35,537 nucleotides of DNA from Polaribacter sp. (GTDB lineage: Bacteria; Bacteroidota; Bacteroidia; Flavobacteriales; Flavobacteriaceae): the NCBI GenBank assembly GCA_029248845.1, contig JAQWIO010000124.1, forward strand, positions 1 through 35,537. Reading direction: 5' to 3'. Each line of letters begins with the position of its first letter. Position 1 is the first letter of the stretch. Below are positions 1-9,199 of this stretch, piece after piece. The notes beneath the pieces are model-generated. The model was given only the letters and a program-made list of their open reading frames with translations, made no database searches and had not been told where the DNA came from. A program made the translations under genes and the position numbers.

Positions 1-824
1 GAAACAATCTCTGTTTCTTTATTTTCTCCAGGCCATGCTGAACCAAATTTAATTTTTAATAATTCGGCCTGTTTTTCTATAATTGAACACCCTTCTTTAA
101 TATCATCTGTTATTACATTTCCACCAAAAGGAACTACAGCTGTATGTCTAATGATACCGTCTTTAAAAATAGCTAAATCTGTTGTACCGCCACCGATATC
201 AATCAAGGCTACTCCAGCTTCTTTTTCTTCTTGACTCAAAACAGCAGATGCAGATGCTAAAGGCTCTAGGGTAATTTCATTAAGATTTAAACCAGCACTT
301 TTTACACAACGTCCAATGTTTCTAATGGAAGAAACTTGCCCAACAACTACATGAAAATTTGCTTCTAAACGCCCCCCATACATTCCGATAGGCTCTTTAA
401 TATCTGCTTGAGAATCAACTTTAAATTCTTGTGGCAACACATGAATAATTTCTTCTCCGGGCAACATGACTAATTTGTGAACTTGATTAACTAAATTTTC
501 AATATCATTTTCATCAATAACTTCATCGGCGTTATTTCTTGTAATATAATCGCTATGATGTAAACTACGAATATGTTGACCTGCAATACCAACAACAACT
601 TCTTCTATCTTAAGTCCAGAAACACTTTCTGCCTCGTCAACAGCTTGCTGTATAGATTGAATAGTTTGCGTAATATTACTCACTACTCCACGTTTTACTC
701 CTAAACTTTTTGCTTTCCCGATGCCAACAACCTCAATCTTATCATATTCGTTTTTACGACCAATCATGGCAACTATTTTGGTGGTACCAATATCTAAACC
801 AACAGCTATTTTATTATTTTCCAT
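1..824 (-). CDS. ftsA: FtsA, actin-like cell division protein (partial, C-terminus off left edge)
   Basis: FtsA is the actin-fold protein that anchors FtsZ to the membrane and recruits later division proteins. It is absent from the ORF track because it has no stop in the window. I read it from ATG at 822-824: MENNKIAVGLDIGTTKIVAM. The phosphate-1 motif DIGTTK (residues 11-16) and phosphate-2 motif DIGGGTTD (about 209-216) are visible, with the 1C-type domain between them. About 274 codons are present; the family is usually 400-460 residues, so the C-terminal amphipathic helix is missing. The start lies 6 bp after the ftsQ stop. It is the last gene seen of the dcw operon; ftsZ would be expected next beyond the edge. 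Confidence 0.96.
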   Translation of the reverse strand, partial: MENNKIAVGLDIGTTKIVAMIGRKNEYDKIEVVGIGKAKSLGVKRGVVSNITQTIQSIQQAVDEAESVSGLKIEEVVVGIAGQHIRSLHHSDYITRNNADEVIDENDIENLVNQVHKLVMLPGEEIIHVLPQEFKVDSQADIKEPIGMYGGRLEANFHVVVGQVSSIRNIGRCVKSAGLNLNEITLEPLASASAVLSQEEKEAGVALIDIGGGTTDLAIFKDGIIRHTAVVPFGGNVITDDIKEGCSIIEKQAELLKIKFGSAWPGENKETEIV

Positions 825-830
825 TTTGAT

Positions 831-1556
831 TTACTTTGTGCACACAACTTGGTTGTGATATTTTACATTAATCGTTTTATAATTTTGAATTGTTTTATCT
901 TCAAATGTTTTATTATAAAACGCTTTTAGCTTCTTAAATTTCAAGTCGATTTCAGTTAATTTTCCAAAATCAATTTTATAATTTCCACTTCTTACTGAAA
1001 ATTGATACTCATCGTCGGCAGATTTTTCAATTCCTACAACTTCTTTTTGCAAAAAATCATCCTCTAAAATGAGGGATATTAAAGGCATTATTTTATCAAT
1101 ATCTTCATCACTTTCAACCCCTAAAACCAACATTACTCGTGCGGAATAATTATCAGACAAAGGAACTTTTACTCCTTGTTTATCAACATAATAAGAACTC
1201 TCTTCCTGTAAAATTCTCGCAACAGGTGTTCGTTGTTTAACAATAGTTTTCAATGATCCTGTAATCGATAAAAACACAGACGCATTTTCTACATAAGGGT
1301 TTTCAGATACTAAACTTTCTAATCTGTATAAATCTATTACAGATTTCGCTTGGTTTTTCACACTTGTATCATTTTGTATTAACAATTTATTAACCATAGA
1401 ATGAGTCAAAAAATGATTGTCTCCAACTTCAAATTCGATAACAACTTCCTTTACAATTTTAGTCAAATTTCTATTCAATGAAAAAGAATATAAAAAGCCT
1501 AAAACACTTATCAATAATAAGAACACTATATATTTCAAGAACTTAGTAAACATCAT
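831..1556 (-). CDS. ftsQ: FtsQ/DivIB-type cell division protein
   Basis: FtsQ is a bitopic inner-membrane protein that links early and late divisome proteins, with FtsL as partner. The 241-residue product has a short cytoplasmic N-terminus, one membrane segment (about residues 8-26, KYIVFLLLISVLGFLYSF) and a periplasmic part. The POTRA-like part (about 35-110) contains the typical '..L...NPYVENASV...' stretch, where the family has 'hPwV..a.v'. Sequence conservation is low, as usual for FtsQ, so the call leans on position between murC and ftsA. The start overlaps the 3' end of murC by 14 bp. Two adjacent ATG codons (1554-1556 and 1551-1553) are possible starts and I cannot decide between them. 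Confidence 0.9.
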   Translation of the reverse strand: MMFTKFLKYIVFLLLISVLGFLYSFSLNRNLTKIVKEVVIEFEVGDNHFLTHSMVNKLLIQNDTSVKNQAKSVIDLYRLESLVSENPYVENASVFLSITGSLKTIVKQRTPVARILQEESSYYVDKQGVKVPLSDNYSARVMLVLGVESDEDIDKIMPLISLILEDDFLQKEVVGIEKSADDEYQFSVRSGNYKIDFGKLTEIDLKFKKLKAFYNKTFEDKTIQNYKTINVKYHNQVVCTK

Positions 1557-2898
1557 TTCCTATTGTTTTTAAAAGTTTATTTGTAAGGTCATTAACCAGT
1601 ACTCCTATATCTCCTGCTCCTAAAACTGTAACTACTTTTGCTGATGAATTTTTAATATCTTTTACTAAATTATTTTTTTTTGTTAATTTTTTATTCTTGC
1701 AAGTAATTTTATCAAACAACAATTCAGAATTGACTCCAGAGATAGGTACCTCTCTAGCTGGGTAAATATCTAATAATAAAACTTCATCAAACTTAGACAA
1801 GGCAATTGCAAAATCATCTAAAAAATCTCTTGTTCTTGAAAATAAATGTGGCTGAAAAACAACCAATACATTTTCATTAGGATACATTTCTCGTACAGAA
1901 CGCTCCACTGCATTTATTTCTGTAGGATGATGTGCATAATCATCAATTAATACAAGATTTTCGGTTTTAATTTTATATGTAAACCGACGCTTTACTCCTT
2001 TAAAAGAAGATAACCGTTTTTTAATAGTTTCTAACGAAATCCCATAACTATCTGCCATTGCAAATGCCGCCAAAGTATTCATCACATTATGTTGGCCAGG
2101 TAAATGAACCTCAATATTTTTAATTTCTGATGAAGGTGTTTTTACATCAAAACTATATTTTCCACTTTCTACTTTTAAATTTAATGCTTCATAATCTGCA
2201 GGTTCATTAACTGCATAGGTTAGTCCTTTCAAAGGCAAACCTTTTGCTATGATTAATGTTTCCGATATTTTGTTTGAAAATTCGATAAAAGACTCATTCA
2301 ATGCTGCTGCATCTCCATAAATATCTAAATGATCTGCGTCCATAGAGGTTATACAGGCAATATTTGGACTCAACTTTAAGAAAGATCTATCAAACTCATC
2401 AGCTTCAACTACACTAATTTTGTCCGCACCTAGAATTAAATTTGAATTGTAATTTTCTGAAATCCCTCCTAAGAAAGAAGTTGCATTTACTTCAGCCATA
2501 ATATGTCCCAAAATAGACGAGGTTGTTGTTTTTCCGTGCGTACCCGCAACTGCAAAACAAAAAGTAGTTTCAGTTATTTTTCCTAAAACTTCAGATCTTT
2601 TTAAAACCGTAAAATTATGTTCTAAGAAATAAGTTAACACCCTGTTATTTTTTGGAATAGCTGGTGTATACACAATCAACGTTTCCTCTTTTTTTAAAAA
2701 AGAGAGTGGTATCTTTTTTAAGTCATCTTCAAAATGAACTTTAACCCCAAGCTTCTCTAAATCTTTTGTAATTTGAGACGGTGTTTTATCATAACCGGCA
2801 ACTTGTTTTTTATTAGATGCAAAATAACGAGCAATAGCACTCATTCCAATGCCTCCAATACCAACAAAATAAACCTGATGTATCTCTTTTAAATTCAC
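1543..2898 (-). CDS. murC: UDP-N-acetylmuramate--L-alanine ligase MurC
   Basis: MurC is the cytoplasmic ATP-dependent ligase that adds L-Ala to UDP-MurNAc in peptidoglycan precursor synthesis. The Mur ligase layout is visible: an N-terminal Rossmann-like UDP-binding domain with GIGGIGMSA (about residues 13-21), the ATP P-loop GTHGKTTT (about 119-126), central '[10 protein letters not shown]', and a C-terminal domain with '[10 protein letters not shown]', which is the MurC-type signature. At 451 residues it has normal family length. The start is GTG (2896-2898). It is fixed by a 4-bp GTGA overlap with the murG stop, which implies coupled translation. No RBS is obvious. Confidence 0.97.
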   Translation of the reverse strand: MNLKEIHQVYFVGIGGIGMSAIARYFASNKKQVAGYDKTPSQITKDLEKLGVKVHFEDDLKKIPLSFLKKEETLIVYTPAIPKNNRVLTYFLEHNFTVLKRSEVLGKITETTFCFAVAGTHGKTTTSSILGHIMAEVNATSFLGGISENYNSNLILGADKISVVEADEFDRSFLKLSPNIACITSMDADHLDIYGDAAALNESFIEFSNKISETLIIAKGLPLKGLTYAVNEPADYEALNLKVESGKYSFDVKTPSSEIKNIEVHLPGQHNVMNTLAAFAMADSYGISLETIKKRLSSFKGVKRRFTYKIKTENLVLIDDYAHHPTEINAVERSVREMYPNENVLVVFQPHLFSRTRDFLDDFAIALSKFDEVLLLDIYPAREVPISGVNSELLFDKITCKNKKLTKKNNLVKDIKNSSAKVVTVLGAGDIGVLVNDLTNKLLKTIGNDVY

Positions 2899-3989
2899 TT
2901 TTTTAACAATTGTTCTATCTCGTTAACAATATCTGTCGTTGCTCCTGGAAGGGCCAGTTCGTTTATATTTTCTGACATATGCTCTTGTTTTCCCCTGTCT
3001 TTTAACAAGGTTTCAAAAACAATAGAAAATGTTTCTAACTCATTTTCACTTAATAAAATAGCACCATGCTGGTCTGCAATTGCTTTTGCGTTTTTAGTTT
3101 GATGATCTTCTGCCACATTTGGAGAAGGAATAAAAATAACTGGTTTTCCTACGATACATAATTCAGAAACCGAGCTTGCACCCGCTCTAGAAATAATTAT
3201 ATCTGAAGCTGCATATGCAAAATCCATTCTGTTTAAAAACTGATGAACTTGAATATCGTCTGAAGTATTGTACTTTTTATATTCTTCATAATAGAGTTTT
3301 CCACATTGCCAAATAACCTGAACTTGTTGGTTTTTAAAAAAGTCTAAATTACTTTCAACTAATTGATTTATTTTTCTAGCTCCTAAACTTCCTCCTAAAA
3401 CTAAGATAGTTTTCTTGTTTTTATCTAAACTAAAAAAAGTTTTTCCTTCTTCTATTTTAGAATGAATGGATAACAAATCTTGACGTACAGGGTTTCCTGT
3501 TTTTACAATTTTCCCCAATGGGAAAAACCGCTCTAAATGGTCATAAGCAACACAAATTTTATCTGCCTTTTTACCCAACAGTTTGTTGGTAATTCCTGGA
3601 TACGAATTCTGTTCTTGAATTAAAGTTGGAACTCCCTTTCTATTTGCCATAATTAATGTTGGCCCACTTGCAAAACCACCTGTACCAATTGCGATGTCTG
3701 GCTTAAAATTTTTAATTATTTTTGAGGCATTCCATAAACTATTGAGCATTTTAAAAGGAAAGGATAAATTATCAATTGTTAATTTTCTTTGAATACCAGA
3801 GATCCACAATCCTTTAATTGCATAACCCGCTTGTGGAACTTTTTCCATTTCCATTTTATTTTTTGCACCTACAAAAAGAAAATTAGCCTCTGGATAACGC
3901 AACTTTAATTCGTTTGCAATTGCAATTGCAGGGTAAATATGACCTCCTGTTCCTCCACCAGAAATTAAAATATTAATCGATTGTTTCAT
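2895..3989 (-). CDS. murG: UDP-GlcNAc:lipid I N-acetylglucosaminyltransferase MurG
   Basis: MurG is the peripheral inner-membrane GT28 enzyme that converts lipid I to lipid II. The N-terminal donor loop '[17 protein letters not shown]' (about residues 8-24) is the MurG signature. A second glycine-rich loop '[11 protein letters not shown]' starts the C-terminal domain (about residue 199). The UDP-GlcNAc-binding stretch '[12 protein letters not shown]' and '[11 protein letters not shown]' follow in the expected order. The 364 residues match family length. Its ATG start lies 17 bp inside the end of ftsW, so the two genes overlap. Its own stop overlaps the GTG of murC. No unusual residue was noticed. 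Confidence 0.98.
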   Translation of the reverse strand: MKQSINILISGGGTGGHIYPAIAIANELKLRYPEANFLFVGAKNKMEMEKVPQAGYAIKGLWISGIQRKLTIDNLSFPFKMLNSLWNASKIIKNFKPDIAIGTGGFASGPTLIMANRKGVPTLIQEQNSYPGITNKLLGKKADKICVAYDHLERFFPLGKIVKTGNPVRQDLLSIHSKIEEGKTFFSLDKNKKTILVLGGSLGARKINQLVESNLDFFKNQQVQVIWQCGKLYYEEYKKYNTSDDIQVHQFLNRMDFAYAASDIIISRAGASSVSELCIVGKPVIFIPSPNVAEDHQTKNAKAIADQHGAILLSENELETFSIVFETLLKDRGKQEHMSENINELALPGATTDIVNEIEQLLKK

Positions 3990-5157
3990 GAAGTATATCT
4001 AAAGGGTTATCATCTAAAATATCGTATTCTGTTTCCTCTTTTGAGGCGCTTACACTTAGAATTATTCCCAATGCAAAACAAGTCATCCAAATAGAAGTAC
4101 CTCCACTACTAATTAGTGGTAAGGTTTGTCCTGTAACTGGAAATAAATTGCTGGCAACAGCCATATTAATAATTGCCTGAAAAACAATTGGCACACCCAC
4201 ACCTAGAACTAACAATGCGCCAAAAATTGTAGTTGTTTTATTAATAACCACAAAAATTCTAAACAGTAATAAAAAATAAATAAACACAATAACAAAACCT
4301 CCAAGCAAACCATATTCCTCTACAATAATTGCAAAAATAAAATCGGATGTAGATTGAGGTAAAAAGTTCTTTTGCACACTTTTTCCTGGACCAACTCCAA
4401 AAATTCCTCCAGTAGCAATTGCAATCTTCGCTTTTTCAACCTGATATGCATCTTTACCTCCTTCTTTAGAAAAGTTTTCTATTCTACTTTCCCAGGTTTG
4501 AACTCTATTTGGCATTGCATCGGGAAAAGCTTTTACTGTCAGAATAAAAATTGAAAGCAGTAAAATACCTGCCCCTAAAATAAATGCTAGATATTTAATT
4601 GGATATCCACCTATAAACATCATCATTAAAATCATTACAAAAATGATTGCAGTCGTAGAAAAATTTGCTGGCAATATCAACAATAGAATAAGAGTAACAG
4701 GAAGCCAAAGCTGCAATACACTTTCTTTAAAATTAATAGCCTTTTCTTTATTCTTTGCTAAATACCTTGCTACATAAATCATTAAAACCAAACCTGCTAA
4801 GGTTGAGGTTTGAAAACCAATTCCTCCTATTCGAATCCATCGACTAGCGTTTGCACCACCAATCGTAGTTCCTTGTGCCAAGGTAAAAATCAATAAAACA
4901 GCAACAACAGGAAGCATTAAAACAGACCCTCCAGAAAAATACCTATATGGCACTTTATGAACACCATAAATAACAGCAAATCCCATAATTAGAAGAACAA
5001 TGTGCTTTACTAGATGACCTAAAGTAGAACCAGAGCCTACAACATACACCAAGTTTGTACTTGCACTGTAAACAGGCATAAATGAAAATATTGCTAAAAC
5101 AGCAACAATTGCCCAAATGGTTTTATCTCCTTGTATATGTTGTAAAATCGTTTTCAT
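3973..5157 (-). CDS. ftsW: FtsW, SEDS-family peptidoglycan polymerase of the divisome
   Basis: FtsW is a multi-pass SEDS glycosyltransferase that polymerises septal lipid II together with its cognate PBP (the FtsI encoded upstream). The 394-residue product is strongly hydrophobic, with about ten predicted membrane segments. It carries the SEDS landmarks '[19 protein letters not shown]' near the middle, '[20 protein letters not shown]', and the C-terminal '[17 protein letters not shown]', which is the FtsW/RodA signature. The call as FtsW rather than RodA rests on its place between murD and murG. The ATG start is 10 bp downstream of the murD stop. The C-terminus overlaps murG by 17 bp. Confidence 0.96.
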   Translation of the reverse strand: MKTILQHIQGDKTIWAIVAVLAIFSFMPVYSASTNLVYVVGSGSTLGHLVKHIVLLIMGFAVIYGVHKVPYRYFSGGSVLMLPVVAVLLIFTLAQGTTIGGANASRWIRIGGIGFQTSTLAGLVLMIYVARYLAKNKEKAINFKESVLQLWLPVTLILLLILPANFSTTAIIFVMILMMMFIGGYPIKYLAFILGAGILLLSIFILTVKAFPDAMPNRVQTWESRIENFSKEGGKDAYQVEKAKIAIATGGIFGVGPGKSVQKNFLPQSTSDFIFAIIVEEYGLLGGFVIVFIYFLLLFRIFVVINKTTTIFGALLVLGVGVPIVFQAIINMAVASNLFPVTGQTLPLISSGGTSIWMTCFALGIILSVSASKEETEYDILDDNPLDILHETID

Positions 5158-5167
5158 GAAATTTTTG

Positions 5168-6502
5168 TTATAAACTTCTTACTGCTCTTTTAAATTGACG
5201 GCCTCTATCTTCATAGCTCTCGAACAAATCAAAACTTGCACAAGCTGGAGAGAGCAAAACCACTTCACCTCTTTCTGACAACTTATGTGAGACTTTCACA
5301 GCCTCTTCGGCTCCTGCAGTTTCAACAATAACATCAACTACATTACCAAACATATTTTTAATTTTTACATTATCAAGACCCAAACAAACAATGGCTTTTA
5401 CTTTTTCTCTTACCAATGGTAATAAATCGCTGTAATCATTTCCTTTATCAACTCCTCCAACAATCCAAACTGTAGACTTGTCCATACATTCTAACGCATA
5501 AAATGTTGCATTTACATTGGTTGCTTTAGAGTCGTTTATATACTCTACACCCTTAATTTTAGCTACATTTTCTAAACGGTGCTCAACACCTTCAAAGTCT
5601 TCTAAACTTTCTTTTATTGTTTGCTTTCGTAGCTTTAATAATTTTGCAGCCATTATTGCTGCCATTGCATTTTTAGTATTGTGTTTTCCCTTAACTGATA
5701 AAGTTGATAATGGCATAGTAAATATTTCTTTATTTATTTTGATGATTATAGTATTGTCTTTTAAATAGGCTCCGTATTCTAATTTTTTTTCAATTGAAAA
5801 TGGAACTAATCTTGCTTTGGTTTTGTTTTCTTCTAACCATTTATGAATCGCTGCATTGTCTGCGTCATAAATTAAATAATCGGTTGCATCTTGATTCATT
5901 GTTATTCTAAATTTTGACGCTATATACTTATCAAAGTCGTACTCATATCGATCTAAATGATCAGGAGTAATATTGGTTAAAATTGCAATATGACTTTTAA
6001 AATTTTGAATTCCGTCTAATTGAAAACTACTTAGTTCCAGAACATAATGTTCATGGGATTCTTCTGCTACTTGCTGAGCAAAACTGTGACCAATATTGCC
6101 TGCTAACCCAACATTTAAGTCTGCATTTTTTAAAATATGATGCAGTAATAAAGTTGTTGTCGTTTTACCATTTGAACCTGTGATCCCAATAATATTTGCA
6201 TTGGTATAGGAAGAAGCAAATTCAATTTCTGAAAGAATCGGAATCAACTTTTTCTTCAACTTTTGAACCAAAGCAACATGATCTGGAATTCCAGGGCTTT
6301 TCATCACTAGAGTAGCATTTAAAATGATACTTTCTGTATGATTCTTCTCCTCAAAATCTATCTTATTATGTAAAAGAACTTCTTTATATTTTTTTAAAAT
6401 TTCTCCTTTATCGGAGACAAAAACTTCATATCCTTTTTGCTTTCCTAAAAGTGCTGTTCCAACACCACTTTCACCTCCACCAAGAATTACCAGTTTTTTC
6501 AT
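5168..6502 (-). CDS. murD: UDP-N-acetylmuramoyl-L-alanine--D-glutamate ligase MurD
   Basis: MurD adds D-Glu to UDP-MurNAc-L-Ala in the cytoplasm, using ATP. Visible elements are the N-terminal nucleotide-binding-like loop 'LGGGESGVGTA', the P-loop 'GITGSNGKTTTT' (about residues 106-117), 'NITPDHLDRY' in the central domain, 'VEHRLE' and 'YINDSKATNVNAT', which is the MurD-specific C-terminal block, and 'LLSPACASFDLFESYEDRG' near the end. At 444 residues it is of normal length. Its ATG directly abuts the mraY stop with no gap, and the next gene is ftsW. The DSKATN motif separates it from MurC, MurE and MurF. Confidence 0.98.
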   Translation of the reverse strand: MKKLVILGGGESGVGTALLGKQKGYEVFVSDKGEILKKYKEVLLHNKIDFEEKNHTESIILNATLVMKSPGIPDHVALVQKLKKKLIPILSEIEFASSYTNANIIGITGSNGKTTTTLLLHHILKNADLNVGLAGNIGHSFAQQVAEESHEHYVLELSSFQLDGIQNFKSHIAILTNITPDHLDRYEYDFDKYIASKFRITMNQDATDYLIYDADNAAIHKWLEENKTKARLVPFSIEKKLEYGAYLKDNTIIIKINKEIFTMPLSTLSVKGKHNTKNAMAAIMAAKLLKLRKQTIKESLEDFEGVEHRLENVAKIKGVEYINDSKATNVNATFYALECMDKSTVWIVGGVDKGNDYSDLLPLVREKVKAIVCLGLDNVKIKNMFGNVVDVIVETAGAEEAVKVSHKLSERGEVVLLSPACASFDLFESYEDRGRQFKRAVRSL

Positions 6503-7729
6503 TTATCTTAATTTCAGGGTAACAATTGTGAATACTGCTAATAAAATCCCTATAATCCAAAATCTGACTACAATTTTACTTTCGTGATAACTCAACTTTT
6601 GGTAGTGGTGATGTAATGGTGCCATTCTAAACACCCTTCTTCCTTCACCAAACTTCTTCTTCGTGTACTTGAACCAAGAAACCTGAAGAATTACAGAAAG
6701 ATTTTCAACAACAAAAATCCCGGCTAAAATTGGCAACAGTAATTCTTTACGAATTGCTATAGCAATAACAGCTATAATTCCACCAATTGTGAGGCTTCCT
6801 GTATCTCCCATAAACACTTGTGCAGGAAATGTATTATACCAGAGAAATCCAATTAATGACCCTGCAAATGCTAAAATAAAAACCGTCATTTCTCCAGAAT
6901 TTGGGATGTACATTACGTCTAAATAATCTGCAAAATTGATATTCCCAGAAACCCATGCAAAAACGGCTAATGTTAGGACTATAATTGCAGAAGTACCTGC
7001 TGCCAGGCCATCTACCCCATCTGTTAGATTTGCTCCATTTGAAACTCCTGTTACAATAAAGACAGTAATAAAAATAAAAACTAACCAGCCATATTTTTCA
7101 TATCCTTCTCCTAAAAAATGCAACAATTTAGAATAGTCTAATTCATTGTCTTTCATGAAAGGAACCGTGGTTTTTGTTGACTTATGAGCTTCCCCAAAAA
7201 TATTTTTTCTTCCTTCACTGTTTTCAATTTGTTGTTCTTTTGGGAGCTTTTCTTTGATTGTTACACCATCATTAAAATAAAGCATCAAACCAACGATAAT
7301 TCCCAAACCGACTTGACCTAAAACTTTGAATTTCCCTTTCAATCCTTCTTTATCTTTTTTAAACACTTTTATATAATCATCTAGAAAGCCTATAAAGCCC
7401 ATCCAAACAGTAGTTATGACAAGAATTATTATATAAATATTATTTAATTTAGCTAATAAAAACACAGGTATTAAAGTCGCCAAAATGATGATAATTCCTC
7501 CCATAGTTGGAGTCCCTGATTTTTGAACTTGCCCCTCTAGGCCTAAGTCTCTAATAGACTCTCCTACTTGTAGTCTTTGTAAAAAACAAATAATTCTCTT
7601 ACCGAAAATAGCAGAAATTAATAATGACAAAATAAATGCTGCAGCTGCTCTAAATGTGATAAATTGAAATACACTGGCTCCTGGAAAACTAAATTGACTT
7701 TCTAAATATTCGAATAAATAATACAGCAT
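6503..7729 (-). CDS. mraY: Phospho-N-acetylmuramoyl-pentapeptide transferase MraY (long Bacteroidota form)
   Basis: MraY is the polytopic inner-membrane enzyme that moves phospho-MurNAc-pentapeptide to undecaprenyl phosphate to give lipid I. Diagnostic motifs are '[13 protein letters not shown]' (about residues 70-82), the metal-binding 'GFLDDYIKV' and '[15 protein letters not shown]', '[13 protein letters not shown]' and the C-terminal '[12 protein letters not shown]'. At 408 residues it is about 45 longer than the E. coli enzyme (360). The extra length is a polar insertion after the segment ending 'GLMLYFNDG', roughly residues 155-210. I recall such insertions from Bacteroidota MraY proteins. 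The ATG start lies 2 bp after the murE stop, and no murF lies between them. Confidence 0.97.
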   Translation of the reverse strand: MLYYLFEYLESQFSFPGASVFQFITFRAAAAFILSLLISAIFGKRIICFLQRLQVGESIRDLGLEGQVQKSGTPTMGGIIIILATLIPVFLLAKLNNIYIIILVITTVWMGFIGFLDDYIKVFKKDKEGLKGKFKVLGQVGLGIIVGLMLYFNDGVTIKEKLPKEQQIENSEGRKNIFGEAHKSTKTTVPFMKDNELDYSKLLHFLGEGYEKYGWLVFIFITVFIVTGVSNGANLTDGVDGLAAGTSAIIVLTLAVFAWVSGNINFADYLDVMYIPNSGEMTVFILAFAGSLIGFLWYNTFPAQVFMGDTGSLTIGGIIAVIAIAIRKELLLPILAGIFVVENLSVILQVSWFKYTKKKFGEGRRVFRMAPLHHHYQKLSYHESKIVVRFWIIGILLAVFTIVTLKLR

Positions 7730-7731
7730 TT

Positions 7732-9198
7732 TTAGTTGTTTTTTAATTGATTGAAACAGATTTTAACTTCCTCTAAATCATCAAAATGAGATCTAACTCC
7801 ATTTATTTCTTGATAATTTTCATGTCCTTTTCCTGCAATTAATATGATATCTCCACGTTCAGAAAATTTACAGGCCGTTTTTATTGCCTGTCTTCTGTCT
7901 AAAATTGACAGCGTTTTTTTATAGTTTTCAGAGGCAATACCCATTTCCATTTCATCAATTATTGTTTGTGGATTTTCTGTTCTTGGATTGTCTGAAGTTA
8001 AAATCGATTGATCACTTAATTGTGAGGCAATATGAGCAATTTTTGGTCTTTTGGCTTTATCTCGATCTCCACCACAACCGACAACTGCAATCAATTTTTC
8101 ACTACCTTTTCTAATATCATTAATCGTTTCCAATACATTCATTAGTGCGTCAGGAGTATGCGCATAATCTATAATTGCTGTAACACCACCCTCAGAAATA
8201 ATAGATTCAAAACGACCACTTACATTTTCTAACTGACTGATAATTGTTAGTATTTCTAATTTTTCTAGGCCTAATAATTCTGCAACGGCAAAAATTGCTA
8301 CTAAATTAGAAGCATTAAATTGACCAATTAATTTTGTCCAAACTTCTGTTTCGTTAATTTTCAATAATGTGCCAGAAAATTGCTTCTCTAAAATTTTAGC
8401 TTTGTAATCTGCTATCGTTGTTAACGCGTAGGTTTTCTTTTTTGCCTTTGTATTTTGCAACATAAAGTTGCCATTTTTATCATCTAAATTTGTAAGTGCA
8501 AAAGCAGATTTAGATAAAGAATCAAAAAAAGATTTTTTTACATCTCTATACGCTGCAAAAGTCTCATGGTAATCTAGATGATCATGAGATAAATTGGTAA
8601 AAACTCCTCCAATAAAAGTTAACCCAGCTGTTCTTTTTTGATGAATTCCATGAGAACTCACTTCCATAAAACAGTAATCCACATCAGCATGAATCATTTT
8701 ATCTAAATAATAATTAATAGTTATAGAATCTGGAGTTGTATGTGTGGCCTTAAATTCGATTTCATCTACCATGATTTTAACAGTAGACAACAATCCAACT
8801 TTATAGCCTGCTTTTTTAAATAATTGATACAACAATGATGCTATCGTAGTTTTACCATTTGTTCCAGTGACACCCACTAAAGGTAATTTCTTAGATGGAT
8901 TACTGTAAAAATTAGCTGCCATAATAGCCAATGCTGAATTAACACAAGGAACCTGAACATAGGTAACCCCTTGTTTTTTGTCTTCTAATAAATCTTCACA
9001 AATGACAGCTATTGCTCCCAACTCTATTGCTTTATTTATAAACAAGTGACCATCAACATTACTTCCTTTTTGAGCTATAAAAACGGTTCCTTTTTCAACC
9101 TTTCTAGAATCAAAAACAATATTATTAATCTCAATATTTGTCAACCCAAAAACTTGATGAATAGTAACCCTATATAATATGTCTTTTAAATTTTTCAG
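7732..9198 (-). CDS. murE: UDP-MurNAc-tripeptide synthetase MurE (meso-DAP type), probable CTG start
   Basis: MurE adds the third stem residue to UDP-MurNAc-L-Ala-D-Glu. The P-loop '[10 protein letters not shown]' and the C-terminal '[10 protein letters not shown]' are present; the DNPR motif marks meso-diaminopimelate specificity. The ORF track starts at TTG 9144 (470 residues), but the frame is open further upstream and encodes '[17 protein letters not shown]', which looks like the conserved MurE N-terminus. Between an in-frame TAA and this block the only plausible start codon is CTG at 9196-9198, 1 bp after the ftsI stop, giving 488 residues, close to the usual 485-500. I therefore extend the gene to 9198. 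The extension is seen in the sequence; CTG use is inference, perhaps helped by translation terminating at ftsI. Confidence 0.9.
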   Translation of the reverse strand: MKNLKDILYRVTIHQVFGLTNIEINNIVFDSRKVEKGTVFIAQKGSNVDGHLFINKAIELGAIAVICEDLLEDKKQGVTYVQVPCVNSALAIMAANFYSNPSKKLPLVGVTGTNGKTTIASLLYQLFKKAGYKVGLLSTVKIMVDEIEFKATHTTPDSITINYYLDKMIHADVDYCFMEVSSHGIHQKRTAGLTFIGGVFTNLSHDHLDYHETFAAYRDVKKSFFDSLSKSAFALTNLDDKNGNFMLQNTKAKKKTYALTTIADYKAKILEKQFSGTLLKINETEVWTKLIGQFNASNLVAIFAVAELLGLEKLEILTIISQLENVSGRFESIISEGGVTAIIDYAHTPDALMNVLETINDIRKGSEKLIAVVGCGGDRDKAKRPKIAHIASQLSDQSILTSDNPRTENPQTIIDEMEMGIASENYKKTLSILDRRQAIKTACKFSERGDIILIAGKGHENYQEINGVRSHFDDLEEVKICFNQLKNN

Positions 9199-9199
9199 G

